Shown here: in pieces, positions 1-8,448 of the stretch
Position numbering within the stretch: position 1 is the stretch's first letter
Layout: each line of letters opens with the position of its first letter
Source: CAYUVH01 sp964448135
Lineage (GTDB): Bacteria; Verrucomicrobiota; Verrucomicrobiia; Limisphaerales; UBA8199
Direction of reading: 5' to 3'
Length of the DNA: 64,000 bases
Assembly (NCBI GenBank): GCA_964448135.1
Contig: CAYUVH010000021.1
Span: 1-64,000, forward strand
Translations under genes and position numbers: made by a program
Notes under the pieces: generated by a model
The model's database searches: none
What the model saw: the letters and a program-made list of their open reading frames with translations, nothing else
What the model was told of the DNA's origin: nothing

Positions 1-173
1 GCGGCTACCGCGCTGTTGCTCAGGCCCGAGGCGCACTTGAGTATGATTTTGGCGCGAAAAACCAAGGCGCGATGCTTTCGACCCTGGACCAACTTGCGGA
101 GTTCCTGCAACTGGGACTCCGTCACCTTGAGTTGAAGTTTCGGGCGGCGACCTGGAGAATTGGCTGAAGGCAT
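1..173 (-). mobile_element. IS630-type transposase, N-terminal fragment cut by window edge
   Basis: An ATG at 173 (minus strand) opens a frame with no stop to the window edge, about 57 codons. It begins MPSANSPGRRPKLQLKVTES, then has a stretch RAKIILKCASGLSNSAVA that reads like the first helix-turn-helix of IS630/Tc1-mariner transposases (established for the family: two N-terminal HTH units, then a DDE domain). The DDE part would lie outside the window. It sits 38 bp from the broken end of the acetyltransferase gene, which suggests the element truncated that gene. Too little is visible to name the IS or see its terminal repeat, so the assignment is moderate. Confidence 0.5.
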
Positions 174-211
174 GGCCCACGATAACACCCGCTGACATTT
201 ATGCAAGTTAT

Positions 212-601
212 TTATGACTCAGGAGAGTAGACCGACCAGATCATCTCGTTTGCGCCCGCGTCGCGTGCGAGGCTTGCCGCTCGGGCCATAAGGGCGCGCC
301 CAACGCCGAGCTTTCGCGCGTTGGCATCCACATACAAATCGGCGACATGCAGAATACGGGCGGCAGCGTCCGAGTCGTAGCCAAAGTGGTAGATCAAATA
401 ACCGACCACCGTGCCTTTGTCCTCGGCCACAATTCCCGAGAAAGCCGGCTGAGCGCCGAATCCGTCGCGCAAATATGCTTCGGACGTCAGTTTGAAATCC
501 GTGTGGTCGCCAAGACTCCGAAGATAGTCGGCGAACTGCCGGGCCAGGGCACCAATGGCATGGGCGTCGGCCGCGAGGGCTGGTCTAATCGTAAATGTCA
601 T
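212..601 (-). CDS. GNAT-family N-acetyltransferase, apparently C-terminally truncated
   Basis: The 129-residue protein starts MTFTIRPALAADAHAIGALA and carries the core GNAT fold: ADLYVDANARKLGVGRALMA (about residues 87-106) contains the V-x-x-x-x-R-x-x-G-V-G acetyl-CoA pyrophosphate loop. The family usually runs to about 145-160 residues; here the frame stops after WSVYSPES, where a typical member would continue through a final helix and strand. The stop lies next to a transposase fragment, so loss of the C-terminus by insertion is the simplest reading (inference). The substrate cannot be told. It may be non-functional, although the acetyl-CoA site is present. Confidence 0.7.
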   Translation of the reverse strand: MTFTIRPALAADAHAIGALARQFADYLRSLGDHTDFKLTSEAYLRDGFGAQPAFSGIVAEDKGTVVGYLIYHFGYDSDAAARILHVADLYVDANARKLGVGRALMARAASLARDAGANEMIWSVYSPES

Positions 602-751
602 AGCCCGTTTTGTGTCGGACCAAGCGGCAAGACCTTACGTAAGAAAGTGTAAAGATTGGCCGAGTGCTCCGACCAACCAGCGCAAAGCGTGTGGCCGTCG
701 TTCGGGCCTCCGCAGTTCCACGGCATGAATGGATTCAGACAATCACTTGCA

Positions 752-1669
752 TCAAATGCTTGTCTCCATTTGCCGGCGAACGGCTGGCAGGCGTTCCCGC
801 AGCAATTCCAGCCAGGCGGCAACCGTCGGAGGGGACTCGCCTTTGGGCCGGGCAAGCACAAGATCAATAGTGGGTGATGCGGGGCTGACAGGCAGAATCC
901 TCACGCCCGATTGCCGTGATCGGCGCAGACATCCGGGCACGATTGCCACGCCAATACCAGCGGCCACTGCCATCATCACGGTATATATCATGGGCGGCTC
1001 GCTGACGACTTGCGGAGTGAAGCCAGCCTGGACGCAAAGTTGCGTCATCTGGTCAACCAGTTCGGGCGCTTCGCTGCGTTTTAACATCACAAAATCCTCT
1101 CTGGCGAATTGCTCTAACCGAACCCGGCCAGCCTTGGCGAGTGAATGGGTTTCCGGCACGGCGAGCATCAGGCGGTCGCGGTAAATCCGTTCTTGCGTGA
1201 AATTCATTTCGACGGAGGCGGCCAGCGGGCGAGTGAAACCGACGTCAATTTTCCCGCGGTCAAAGGCCTGCAATTGTTGCTCGGGCGTCAGCTCAAACAA
1301 ATGCACGCGCACAGCGGGAAAACGTTTGCGGTATGACCGGATCAATTCCGGCAGGAAACCGGACACCGACGCACTGACACAGCCGATGGCGAGCGACCCG
1401 GTTTCGCCGCGGGCGGCGCGGCGGGCGACCTGTTTGGAGAGTTCCGCATGAGCGAGAATTTCCCCGGCTTCGCGCAGAAACGCATGGCCCGCAGCCGTGA
1501 GGTTAACGCTGCGCTTGGTGCGGTGCAGCAAACACACGCCAAGTTCTTCCTCCAATGCCTTGATTTGCTGGCTGATGGCGGGCTGAGCGACGTGCAACTC
1601 CCCGGCGGCCCGGGTGAAGTTTTGCCGCTCCGCCACGGTCACGAAGTATCGCAAATGGCGCAGTTCCAT
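752..1669 (-). CDS. LysR-family transcriptional regulator
   Basis: 305 residues, the normal LysR length. Residues 1-60 form the winged helix (MELRHLRYFVTVAERQNFTR, then AAGELHVAQPAISQQIKALE). Residues about 90-300 are a periplasmic-binding-protein-like effector domain, closest in flavour to the BenM/CatR group. It is divergent from the peroxiredoxin/DoxX-like pair with 136 bp between starts, the usual arrangement for a LysR protein and its target. Control of the peroxiredoxin, possibly in response to oxidants, is inferred from context; OxyR-type cysteines are not evident, so an aromatic or organic effector is equally possible. Confidence 0.9.
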   Translation of the reverse strand: MELRHLRYFVTVAERQNFTRAAGELHVAQPAISQQIKALEEELGVCLLHRTKRSVNLTAAGHAFLREAGEILAHAELSKQVARRAARGETGSLAIGCVSASVSGFLPELIRSYRKRFPAVRVHLFELTPEQQLQAFDRGKIDVGFTRPLAASVEMNFTQERIYRDRLMLAVPETHSLAKAGRVRLEQFAREDFVMLKRSEAPELVDQMTQLCVQAGFTPQVVSEPPMIYTVMMAVAAGIGVAIVPGCLRRSRQSGVRILPVSPASPTIDLVLARPKGESPPTVAAWLELLRERLPAVRRQMETSI

Positions 1670-1805
1670 GCCGCAATTAGTAATCGTTAAAACTTATCAT
1701 CACTAGAGGAAAGTGCTATTTCCGCTATTATCGCACGAAAGCTAGTCTCAGCACGTCGTCCGAAGGTCGGCGCGACAATAAACCAACAATAAAGCGACAG
1801 ACCAA
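1670..1805. promoter_or_regulatory. Divergent promoter region between LysR gene and peroxiredoxin
   Basis: 136 bp between two divergent start codons, locally AT-rich around 1681-1735 (for example TAATCGTTAAAACTTATCAT near 1680-1699). LysR proteins normally bind T-N11-A dyads in such regions. No single dyad could be fixed by eye, so only the region is annotated. Confidence 0.4.
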
Positions 1806-2486
1806 ATGAACACCCTCACGACCACGCAGGAACTGGAGGCAACCCGTAATCTTTTTCGTAACGACAAACTCCCGAAGCCGGCGGTGGAAATCTTCGACGC
1901 CGCCAGGGCGGAGCTCGAACGCAGCGCCGCCGCCAGTCACGCGCTCCAGGCCGGAGCCACCGCGCCGGATATTATCCTGCCCAACGTGGATGGCCGCAGC
2001 GTGCGGCTTTACACGGAACTGCAACGGGGACCGGTGGTGCTGGTGTTTTATCGCGGCGGCTGGTGTCCATTTTGCAGCCTCCATTTGCGTGGCTTTCAGA
2101 AGTCGCTCGCGGACTTCGAAGCGGCTGGCGCACAGGTCATCGCCATTTCGCCACAGTTGCCGGATCAATCGCTGACCACCAAGGAGAAAGATGAACTCGC
2201 CTTCCCTGTGCTGAGTGATGTCGGTCTGCACACCGCGCAGGCTTTCGGTGTCGCGTATGAATTGCCGCGGGCTTTGCTCGACCTCCATCGCGACTTTGAG
2301 GTTCCGCTCGAAGACTTCAACGGCGCCGAAGGCAGCACCCGCTTGCCCATGCCTGCGACCTTCGTCATTCGCAGCGACCGCACCGTCGCCTATGCGCACG
2401 TCGATACCGACTTCATGCAGCGAGCCGAACCGCTCGAGGTTTTGAACCTCGTCCGCGAACTCAAACGCCGCGCGGGCAGAATATGA
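1806..2486 (+). CDS. Peroxiredoxin-like protein (AhpC/TSA family)
   Basis: 226 residues. A helical N-terminal segment (1-45) precedes a thioredoxin fold with VFYRGGWCPFCSLHLRGFQ at about residues 80-98; C87 and C90 form a CxxC. This is the 'redoxin, alkyl hydroperoxide reductase-like' branch, which reduces peroxides using thiols; cytoplasmic, no signal peptide. The stop codon overlaps the next gene's start (ATGA), so the two are translationally coupled. Divergent LysR regulator upstream. The actual substrate and reductant are not visible. Confidence 0.85.
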   Translation: MNTLTTTQELEATRNLFRNDKLPKPAVEIFDAARAELERSAAASHALQAGATAPDIILPNVDGRSVRLYTELQRGPVVLVFYRGGWCPFCSLHLRGFQKSLADFEAAGAQVIAISPQLPDQSLTTKEKDELAFPVLSDVGLHTAQAFGVAYELPRALLDLHRDFEVPLEDFNGAEGSTRLPMPATFVIRSDRTVAYAHVDTDFMQRAEPLEVLNLVRELKRRAGRI

Positions 2487-2926
2487 AGACCAACCCACTC
2501 ATCAAATCCTTATCGCTCTGCCTGGGCATTCTCATGCTCATGTTCGGAATCCTCAAATTCTTCCAGCCAATCCGCGGGTGGTTTGACGTCCAGATTCAAG
2601 AGAGCCATCTGCCGCACGAGGCGATTCTCGCGGGCAAACTGGGAGAAATGATCACCGGTTGCCTGTTCATACTGCCGTGGCTTCGGCGACCGTGGACCGC
2701 CAGATACAAAGAACCACTCCTCCTGATCGCGTGTTCGATGCTCGTTTCTCAGATGCTCGTGGCGATCTATGTCCACCTACAGCCTGGGGTGCCCGCTGGC
2801 GTTCTTCCTCTCGGTATCAAGCCACCTGTAATTCCCGTTGTCGTTCTCCTCCTGGCATTGCTCACTGCTTTTTCGGTTTGGAAGGAGCGCCGAGCAGGGA
2901 AGGCTGGCGGTACGCCGGACCAATAA
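2483..2926 (+). CDS. DoxX-like four-helix membrane protein
   Basis: 147 residues with about four hydrophobic segments (roughly 8-27, 45-65, 75-97 and 112-133). It has the length and layout of DoxX/DoxD-like small membrane proteins. Start overlaps the peroxiredoxin stop by 4 bp, so it is the second gene of that operon. DoxX-like proteins often accompany redox enzymes, but a specific function is not known. No catalytic motif is visible. Confidence 0.6.
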   Translation: MKTNPLIKSLSLCLGILMLMFGILKFFQPIRGWFDVQIQESHLPHEAILAGKLGEMITGCLFILPWLRRPWTARYKEPLLLIACSMLVSQMLVAIYVHLQPGVPAGVLPLGIKPPVIPVVVLLLALLTAFSVWKERRAGKAGGTPDQ

Positions 2927-3246
2927 ACAAAAGCCGAAGCCGCCCAGCTTATCACGAGCAGCGAGCCACATCGTTGAACAACAGGCGTCCAGAATAAAAC
3001 GGCTATCCAATCTCAATCGACCACATCGGTTTCCAAAAGTTGACCGTGGTCGGGACAGTTGGAGAGCGGTAAAGAGTGGTGCTGGATCCTGGCGTTCAGT
3101 GGAATTTCAGGAATGATCTATGGGATTGTCGCCCAAAGCCGCTTTGGTAACAATCACGGCGGGGTGGAGCTGCGATTCCCTTCACCCGCTCCACTAATTT
3201 TTAAGGATTCTTCCGCCAGTCCAGTAATTACCTACGGTTGCCCAAA
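2927..3246. other. Intergenic region without a recognisable gene
   Basis: 320 bp between the DoxX-like gene and the end of the minus-strand thioredoxin-fold gene. Frames here are short and unlike any protein I recognise. The only structure noted is a possible terminator at 3164-3202. Confidence 0.6.
3164..3202 (+). terminator. Possible rho-independent terminator
   Basis: GTGGAGC (3164-3170) can pair with GCTCCAC (3188-3194), followed by TAATTTTT on the plus strand. The stem is only 7 bp and the loop is 17 nt, so it is a weak candidate. It would end transcripts from the peroxiredoxin/DoxX-like operon. Confidence 0.35.
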
Positions 3247-4380
3247 TCAGGGCGGAAGCCTGCCGTTCTTGAAGCTTTCCAAGGCTTCGGAGAATGGGTC
3301 GTTGAATCCCGGCTCGGCTAGGGTCAGCGCTTCGGTGGCTAACTGGATCGCTCGTTCCCGGTTGCCTTGCAGGAAGGCGAGTTGGGCCTGGGTATGGAGG
3401 AATTCAGGTTCCGGCCCGTTCAGCAATTTCACCGCCCGTTCCATGAGGCGATCCGCGGTTTGAAGAGCAGCGTTGTTTTTGACGCCCTCGAGAAGCAAAT
3501 CGCGTTCAGCACCCGGCAGCCGATATTTGGCGCGCGCCTGGATGGCGATGGTTCGGGCGACGCGATGTTGCAGAAAGGGATCGTCCGGGTTTTCCGCACT
3601 GATTTGCAACGCCAATTTGCTGGCGCCTTCGAGATCGTCCTTGCGGATGAACACGGTAATGCGAAGGCATTGCGTGAGGGCCTTTTTTTCAGGGAAGAGT
3701 TTCTCCAACTGATCAATCTCACTCATGGCCCGATCCCATTGTTTGGCCTTCCATGCCAACCTGCCGGCTTCGCTGTGTTTCTCCCACGCATCGGCCCGGC
3801 TGGCGGCGTTTTTTCGGGCAAGAGCCCGCCGCTGGGGAGCAAAGGTCCCCGCCAGTATTTGTTCGATGAGAGCGTCGTCAATTTCGTCCGGCTGACCGAT
3901 AAAACAGACAGTACCTTTTTTATCGACGATAAAGGCCGTCGGAATCCCTGCCCCAGCCGCAGACAACCAATTCTTCAGCATGGCGCCGGAGAGCCGATTC
4001 GTTGCGCAGGCATCCAGCGCAATGCGATAGGTAATCAAGTTGCCCATGCGCTTGATCAACGGCGCCAGATCAGTATCCGGTGACTCTTTCACGTTTTGGC
4101 CAATCACGACCAGCCCCTTGCTCTGGTACTTTTGATGCAGATGATTGATGTGCGGAAAAGCTTGTTTGCTGGGGAACCACCAACTGGACCAGAACTCCAC
4201 AAGGTAAGCGGTCCCCGGTTCAAAAGCTTTCACCGGTTCGCCCTGGATCCACTTGGAAACAGTCAATGGGGGCGCGGGGCTTCCTTCGACCAGCGCCGCC
4301 GCCGAAGCCGGGAGCATGCTAGTGACGAGGAGAATGCCCCCTGCCGCCATGGATCTCAGATTTATGGGAGAAAAACGCAT
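3247..4380 (-). CDS. Secreted thioredoxin-fold (TlpA-like) protein without CxxC, with C-terminal helical repeats
   Basis: Start chosen at 4380 (MRFSPINLRSMAAGGILLVT) because it gives a clean signal peptide ending near PASAAA; an in-frame start at 4428 would add 16 residues before it. 377 residues. Residues about 31-170 are a TlpA/redoxin fold: FWSSWWFPSKQAFP at 63-76 aligns with the usual FWATWCGPCRAxxP, so both cysteines are replaced (W68, S71). IPTAFIVDKKGTVCFIG keeps the cis-Pro region. Residues about 190-377 are TPR-like helices (LMERAVKLLNG, RERAIQLATEAL). A redox role is unlikely; a binding or scaffolding role in the envelope is inferred. Confidence 0.7.
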   Translation of the reverse strand: MRFSPINLRSMAAGGILLVTSMLPASAAALVEGSPAPPLTVSKWIQGEPVKAFEPGTAYLVEFWSSWWFPSKQAFPHINHLHQKYQSKGLVVIGQNVKESPDTDLAPLIKRMGNLITYRIALDACATNRLSGAMLKNWLSAAGAGIPTAFIVDKKGTVCFIGQPDEIDDALIEQILAGTFAPQRRALARKNAASRADAWEKHSEAGRLAWKAKQWDRAMSEIDQLEKLFPEKKALTQCLRITVFIRKDDLEGASKLALQISAENPDDPFLQHRVARTIAIQARAKYRLPGAERDLLLEGVKNNAALQTADRLMERAVKLLNGPEPEFLHTQAQLAFLQGNRERAIQLATEALTLAEPGFNDPFSEALESFKNGRLPP

Positions 4381-4530
4381 GTTGTCTGCCGATATCATGC
4401 AGCGAACGGCGTTCGGGCAATACCTCAATTTTGGGGTATTCGATCTGGTCGTAATTCTGCTATAAGGGACATGTCATTTTCCGTAAAATTGCAACCCTTA
4501 CGGCAGCGCGCTGGCTTCAAACGATCATTC

Positions 4531-7500
4531 ATGAAAAAAGCACTCAGGCTTCTATCGGTCATGATGGCATGCTCGCTGACCGCCATTACCTCCGTTCACG
4601 CCGCCGCTGGAATTCTGAAAATACACATGTTCGCCGCCGTCGATGGGCGGGGTGATTGTCACATCCTCGAACTGCCGGACAACACCCGGATGATCGTGGA
4701 CATTCCCGACGGCTGGGCCAGCGACTTGCGAACCAAACTGAGCGCATTGGGGATCAGCAACATCAAATACCTGGTGGGTTCGCATGAGCACGTGGATCAC
4801 ATTGGCGGGATGGACTCTTTTCTCAGCAGCGGATTCACCATCAACAACACGCAAGTGTATTACCCGAAGGGCTCGGTTAATGCCAATGCGTCGCACTACA
4901 ATAACCTGGTCAACGCGGCCACCGCCCGCGGTCTGGCCGTCACGAAACTCGTCGCCGGGGACTACATCGTCAACACCAACTATGACGGCAAGCCCTTGAA
5001 GGTGCTCGTTCTAAGCCCGGAGAATGGCAAGGTGAACGGTGGCAGCGATGATTGGGGTTCCGAAAATGAAGCCTCCATCGTCTTGAAGATCACCTACGGC
5101 ACCAAATCCATTCTCATGCAGGCCGATGCCTATGGTTCAGTGGAATTGAGCATCCTGGCGGGTCCTTTTGCCTCCGAGATCAACAATTGCCAGGTACTCA
5201 AAGCCGGGCACCACGGCCTCAGTGCCAATGGCGCCATTTCCTGCCGGGAAGCTTACCTGGATGCCGCGGGGGTCAAAAAAGCGCTGATCACCAACGGTGA
5301 TCGGACCATGGATTCCACGATCAAAAGCCGGTTACAGGCCAGAAACATTCATTATTGGTCCACGGGTTCCGGCGATGGCTATGCCTGGCTCAGCACGGAT
5401 GGCGTCGCGGACTGGGTGGAGGGCGAACCTCCCCTCTGGCCCGCGTTAGCGGCACCGTCCATCACGACGCAACCCGCAAGCCAGACCGTGACTCCCGGTG
5501 CCGCGGCGATTTTCAGTGTCACGGCCACCGGCACGGATCCACTGAGCTATCAATGGAAGTTCAAAGGCACGAACATCGCCGGCGCCACGGCGTCGACCTA
5601 TACGAAAACGAATGTCCAAAGCACCAATGCCGGCAATTATTCCGTGGTCGTCACGAACATTTTGGGCAGTAAGACCAGTGCCAATGCGGTTTTATTTGTG
5701 AATGCAGCGCCCGCGGTCACCACGCAACTGGTCATCAACGACAGTTTCAACGGCAACAGCAGCAGCAGCGGTTTTGCCCTCGGTAGTGGAGCCAACCTGG
5801 GCATCAATCCCCCTACGACCCGACTCATCGGCACCGCGGTGGCCAACCTTCGCTATCTTCAGACGGTCACCACCAAACCGGGCTCCGTCTATAGCATTAC
5901 CAACAACCTGTTGCGGATTCAGACCAACGCCAATATCGGACGATTCACGATCTCCGCGGATGGGCTCACGCCGTTCGATTTTTCGTCGGCGTTGGGAAGC
6001 GCCACTGCTTCCCCGGCCAGCCCCGTCGTCTATGACATCCGGATCAGCATGAGGAATGTTTCCATCACGGCGTCGCGGTTTTCCTTTGGCATTTCGACGG
6101 CGGAAGGCGACGTCAACGGGATGGACTGTTGCGTCCAGGTGTATCGCAACGCTTCCGGGGACAACTTTTATACCCTGGCCGAGCGCGTTGATACGGGCTC
6201 CTCGGGGGTGGCTGATTTCGGCCTCACGACTCTCACCGCAACCGCTGCGGCAAACACCGTGGCCACCTTCCTACCCATTCTGATTCGCATTACTGACGCC
6301 GGGACCGAGAGCGGCACCAATTACAATTCGCGCGCGCAAATCTCGATCAATAACGGAAGCTCCTGGATTTTTGACACCGATACGGACACCACGGAACTGC
6401 CCAACGGCTGGCGGTTCGACGGCCCGGGCCGCGTATTTCTCTTCGACATCGCCGGCAACTCATCCGCCGATGTGTATTATGATGAATTCTCGGTCAAACT
6501 CCTGCCAACCTGGAACGGCAAAGGCGCAGACAACAACTGGTCCACCGGCACCAACTGGAATGGCGGAACTCCGGGCATCGGAGATGCGTTGTATTTCGGA
6601 GGCACAAACCGTCTGACGCCCTTCATGGAGAGTGATTATGCGGTCGGCGCCCTGACCTTTTTCGCATTGGCCGGCGCATTCAACATCGGCTCGACCACGG
6701 ACAACGTGTTGTTGCTGGGTGGTGACATTACGCAGAATTCCGCCAGCGCGCAGACAATCGGCACATCCATTTCCATGGACGCGACTCGCACGATTACCAC
6801 GCCCAGCGGCGCGCTTACCCTGTCCGGCGACATCAGTGGCGCGGGTGGCATCACCAAGGCTCAAACCGGAAGTCTCATCTTGAGCGGCATGAACAGTTAT
6901 TCCGGCAAAACCACGATCACCCGGGGGACCATTTTCTTTAATTCCATCGGCAACGTGGGCGACGGACCCACCGCCCTGGGGGTGCCAACTAGCGTCACCA
7001 ATGGAACCATCAACTTGGGCTCCGGAACGACCGCGTCATCTTTGCGCTACACCGGTGCTGGGGATATCACCGATCGAATCATCAATTTGTCGAGCACGAC
7101 GGGCGGAGCTTCGATCTATGCTTCGGGGACGGGGCCGCTGATTTTCACCAGCGATTTCCCCACCACTGGCGCCGGCAGCAAGGTGTTGACGTTGCGCGGA
7201 ACCAGCACGGCGGACAATGACATTGGCGGAGCCATCGTGAACAATTCCGCCACCAACATCACTTCGCTGACAAAAAATGACGCCGGGAAATGGATTCTCG
7301 ACGGCGCGAACACTTACACAGGGCCCACGACAATCAGTGCCGGGACCTTGGAGGTAAACGGCTCCATTGCCTCGAACAGCGCCGTGTCCATTGCCGCGGC
7401 GGGAACTCTGAACGGAATCGGCACCGTGGGTGGTCCGGTGAGCGTTACCGGTACGATTTCCGGTGGAACCGAAGTCGGCAAATTGACCACCGGCGCGCTG

Positions 7501-8364
7501 ACCTTGAATAGTTCCGGCACAAATCTCTTCGAGATCACCAGCGCCACGGGCATTCCCGGTGAGAACTGGGATTTCGTGGACGCCGGATTGAGCACCATCA
7601 ATGTGCAAGCCACCAGCGTTGCGCCGTTCATTTTCAAGTTGAAGTCCATTCCTCCCGATGAATTCGAGACCGGGGGTGGCGACGCTTTCAATAACGATCT
7701 AACCTACTCCTGGCCGGCGATAGCAGGATCGGTGCAGAATTTTTCAGCGGATAAATTCACCATCGACAACACCGCATTCACAAATGATATCGGCGGTGGA
7801 ATTTTTTCCGTGGAAAACACCGGCAGCAGCTTGAATGTTCGCTTCGCGAACAATCGTCCGCCCCTGGCCGCCGCCACCAACTTCACCTTCGCGGCCGGCA
7901 CACCGTTTGAGTTCTCAATCGCCGCGCTGCTCGCGAATTTGACCAGTGATCCTGATGGCGATGCCCGTGCCCTCGTGGGGCTGGTCAGCACGAACGCCGC
8001 GGTCAGCACCAACGCGACGAATATCATCATATTCTCAACTAATGCCTCCACTGAAAGCATTGCTTACATTGTCAAAGATGTTCGCGCTTACCGGGCGTTC
8101 GATACCGTGCGCACGGCGACCAATTTCATCAATGTGGTGGTCACGAACATCTCCAATGGCGGACTGCTTTCGATCGGCAAAAACGGGGGAAATGTGAATC
8201 TGAGTTTTCAAGGAACTGCCGGTCAGTCATACGTTATCGAGCGTTCCCAGAATCTGATCGATTGGACCGGCATTTTCACGAACACGGCGGATGGCAGCGG
8301 GGCGATCCAATTCAGCGAAACGCCCTCGAACAGTCCTGCGTTTTACCGCGCTCGCAAGGAATAG
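4531..8364 (+). CDS. Secreted metallo-beta-lactamase-fold / Ig-like / autotransporter beta-strand repeat protein
   Basis: Start set at 4531 (MKKALRLLSVMMACSLTAIT), which gives a signal peptide cleaved near VHAAAG; the frame is open further upstream but overlaps the divergent gene. 1277 residues. 25-300: metallo-beta-lactamase fold of the ComEC/Rec2-like branch, with SHEHVDHIGG (H85, H87, D89, H90) and later KAGHHGLSANG. 306-390: Ig-like domain (QPASQTVTPGAAAIFSVTA). 395-655: beta-rich region. 660-1150: autotransporter-associated beta-strand repeats, best copies ILSGMNSYSGKTTI and ILDGANTYTGPTTIS. 1210-1277: C-terminal module ending AFYRARKE. The likely role is extracellular hydrolysis; the substrate is unknown. 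Confidence 0.75.
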   Translation: MKKALRLLSVMMACSLTAITSVHAAAGILKIHMFAAVDGRGDCHILELPDNTRMIVDIPDGWASDLRTKLSALGISNIKYLVGSHEHVDHIGGMDSFLSSGFTINNTQVYYPKGSVNANASHYNNLVNAATARGLAVTKLVAGDYIVNTNYDGKPLKVLVLSPENGKVNGGSDDWGSENEASIVLKITYGTKSILMQADAYGSVELSILAGPFASEINNCQVLKAGHHGLSANGAISCREAYLDAAGVKKALITNGDRTMDSTIKSRLQARNIHYWSTGSGDGYAWLSTDGVADWVEGEPPLWPALAAPSITTQPASQTVTPGAAAIFSVTATGTDPLSYQWKFKGTNIAGATASTYTKTNVQSTNAGNYSVVVTNILGSKTSANAVLFVNAAPAVTTQLVINDSFNGNSSSSGFALGSGANLGINPPTTRLIGTAVANLRYLQTVTTKPGSVYSITNNLLRIQTNANIGRFTISADGLTPFDFSSALGSATASPASPVVYDIRISMRNVSITASRFSFGISTAEGDVNGMDCCVQVYRNASGDNFYTLAERVDTGSSGVADFGLTTLTATAAANTVATFLPILIRITDAGTESGTNYNSRAQISINNGSSWIFDTDTDTTELPNGWRFDGPGRVFLFDIAGNSSADVYYDEFSVKLLPTWNGKGADNNWSTGTNWNGGTPGIGDALYFGGTNRLTPFMESDYAVGALTFFALAGAFNIGSTTDNVLLLGGDITQNSASAQTIGTSISMDATRTITTPSGALTLSGDISGAGGITKAQTGSLILSGMNSYSGKTTITRGTIFFNSIGNVGDGPTALGVPTSVTNGTINLGSGTTASSLRYTGAGDITDRIINLSSTTGGASIYASGTGPLIFTSDFPTTGAGSKVLTLRGTSTADNDIGGAIVNNSATNITSLTKNDAGKWILDGANTYTGPTTISAGTLEVNGSIASNSAVSIAAAGTLNGIGTVGGPVSVTGTISGGTEVGKLTTGALTLNSSGTNLFEITSATGIPGENWDFVDAGLSTINVQATSVAPFIFKLKSIPPDEFETGGGDAFNNDLTYSWPAIAGSVQNFSADKFTIDNTAFTNDIGGGIFSVENTGSSLNVRFANNRPPLAAATNFTFAAGTPFEFSIAALLANLTSDPDGDARALVGLVSTNAAVSTNATNIIIFSTNASTESIAYIVKDVRAYRAFDTVRTATNFINVVVTNISNGGLLSIGKNGGNVNLSFQGTAGQSYVIERSQNLIDWTGIFTNTADGSGAIQFSETPSNSPAFYRARKE

Positions 8365-8448
8365 CGTCCCGTGTTCGTGAAGTTCGAAGGATTAAACGCC
8401 TGACCAGCAGTCCCCCCTCCTCCTAGCGCAACAAATAGACTTCCCTTC

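Noticed and set aside
4096..4530. N-terminal extension of the metallo-beta-lactamase fusion
   Set aside because: The frame is open but runs antisense through the thioredoxin-fold gene, and a clean signal peptide begins at 4531.
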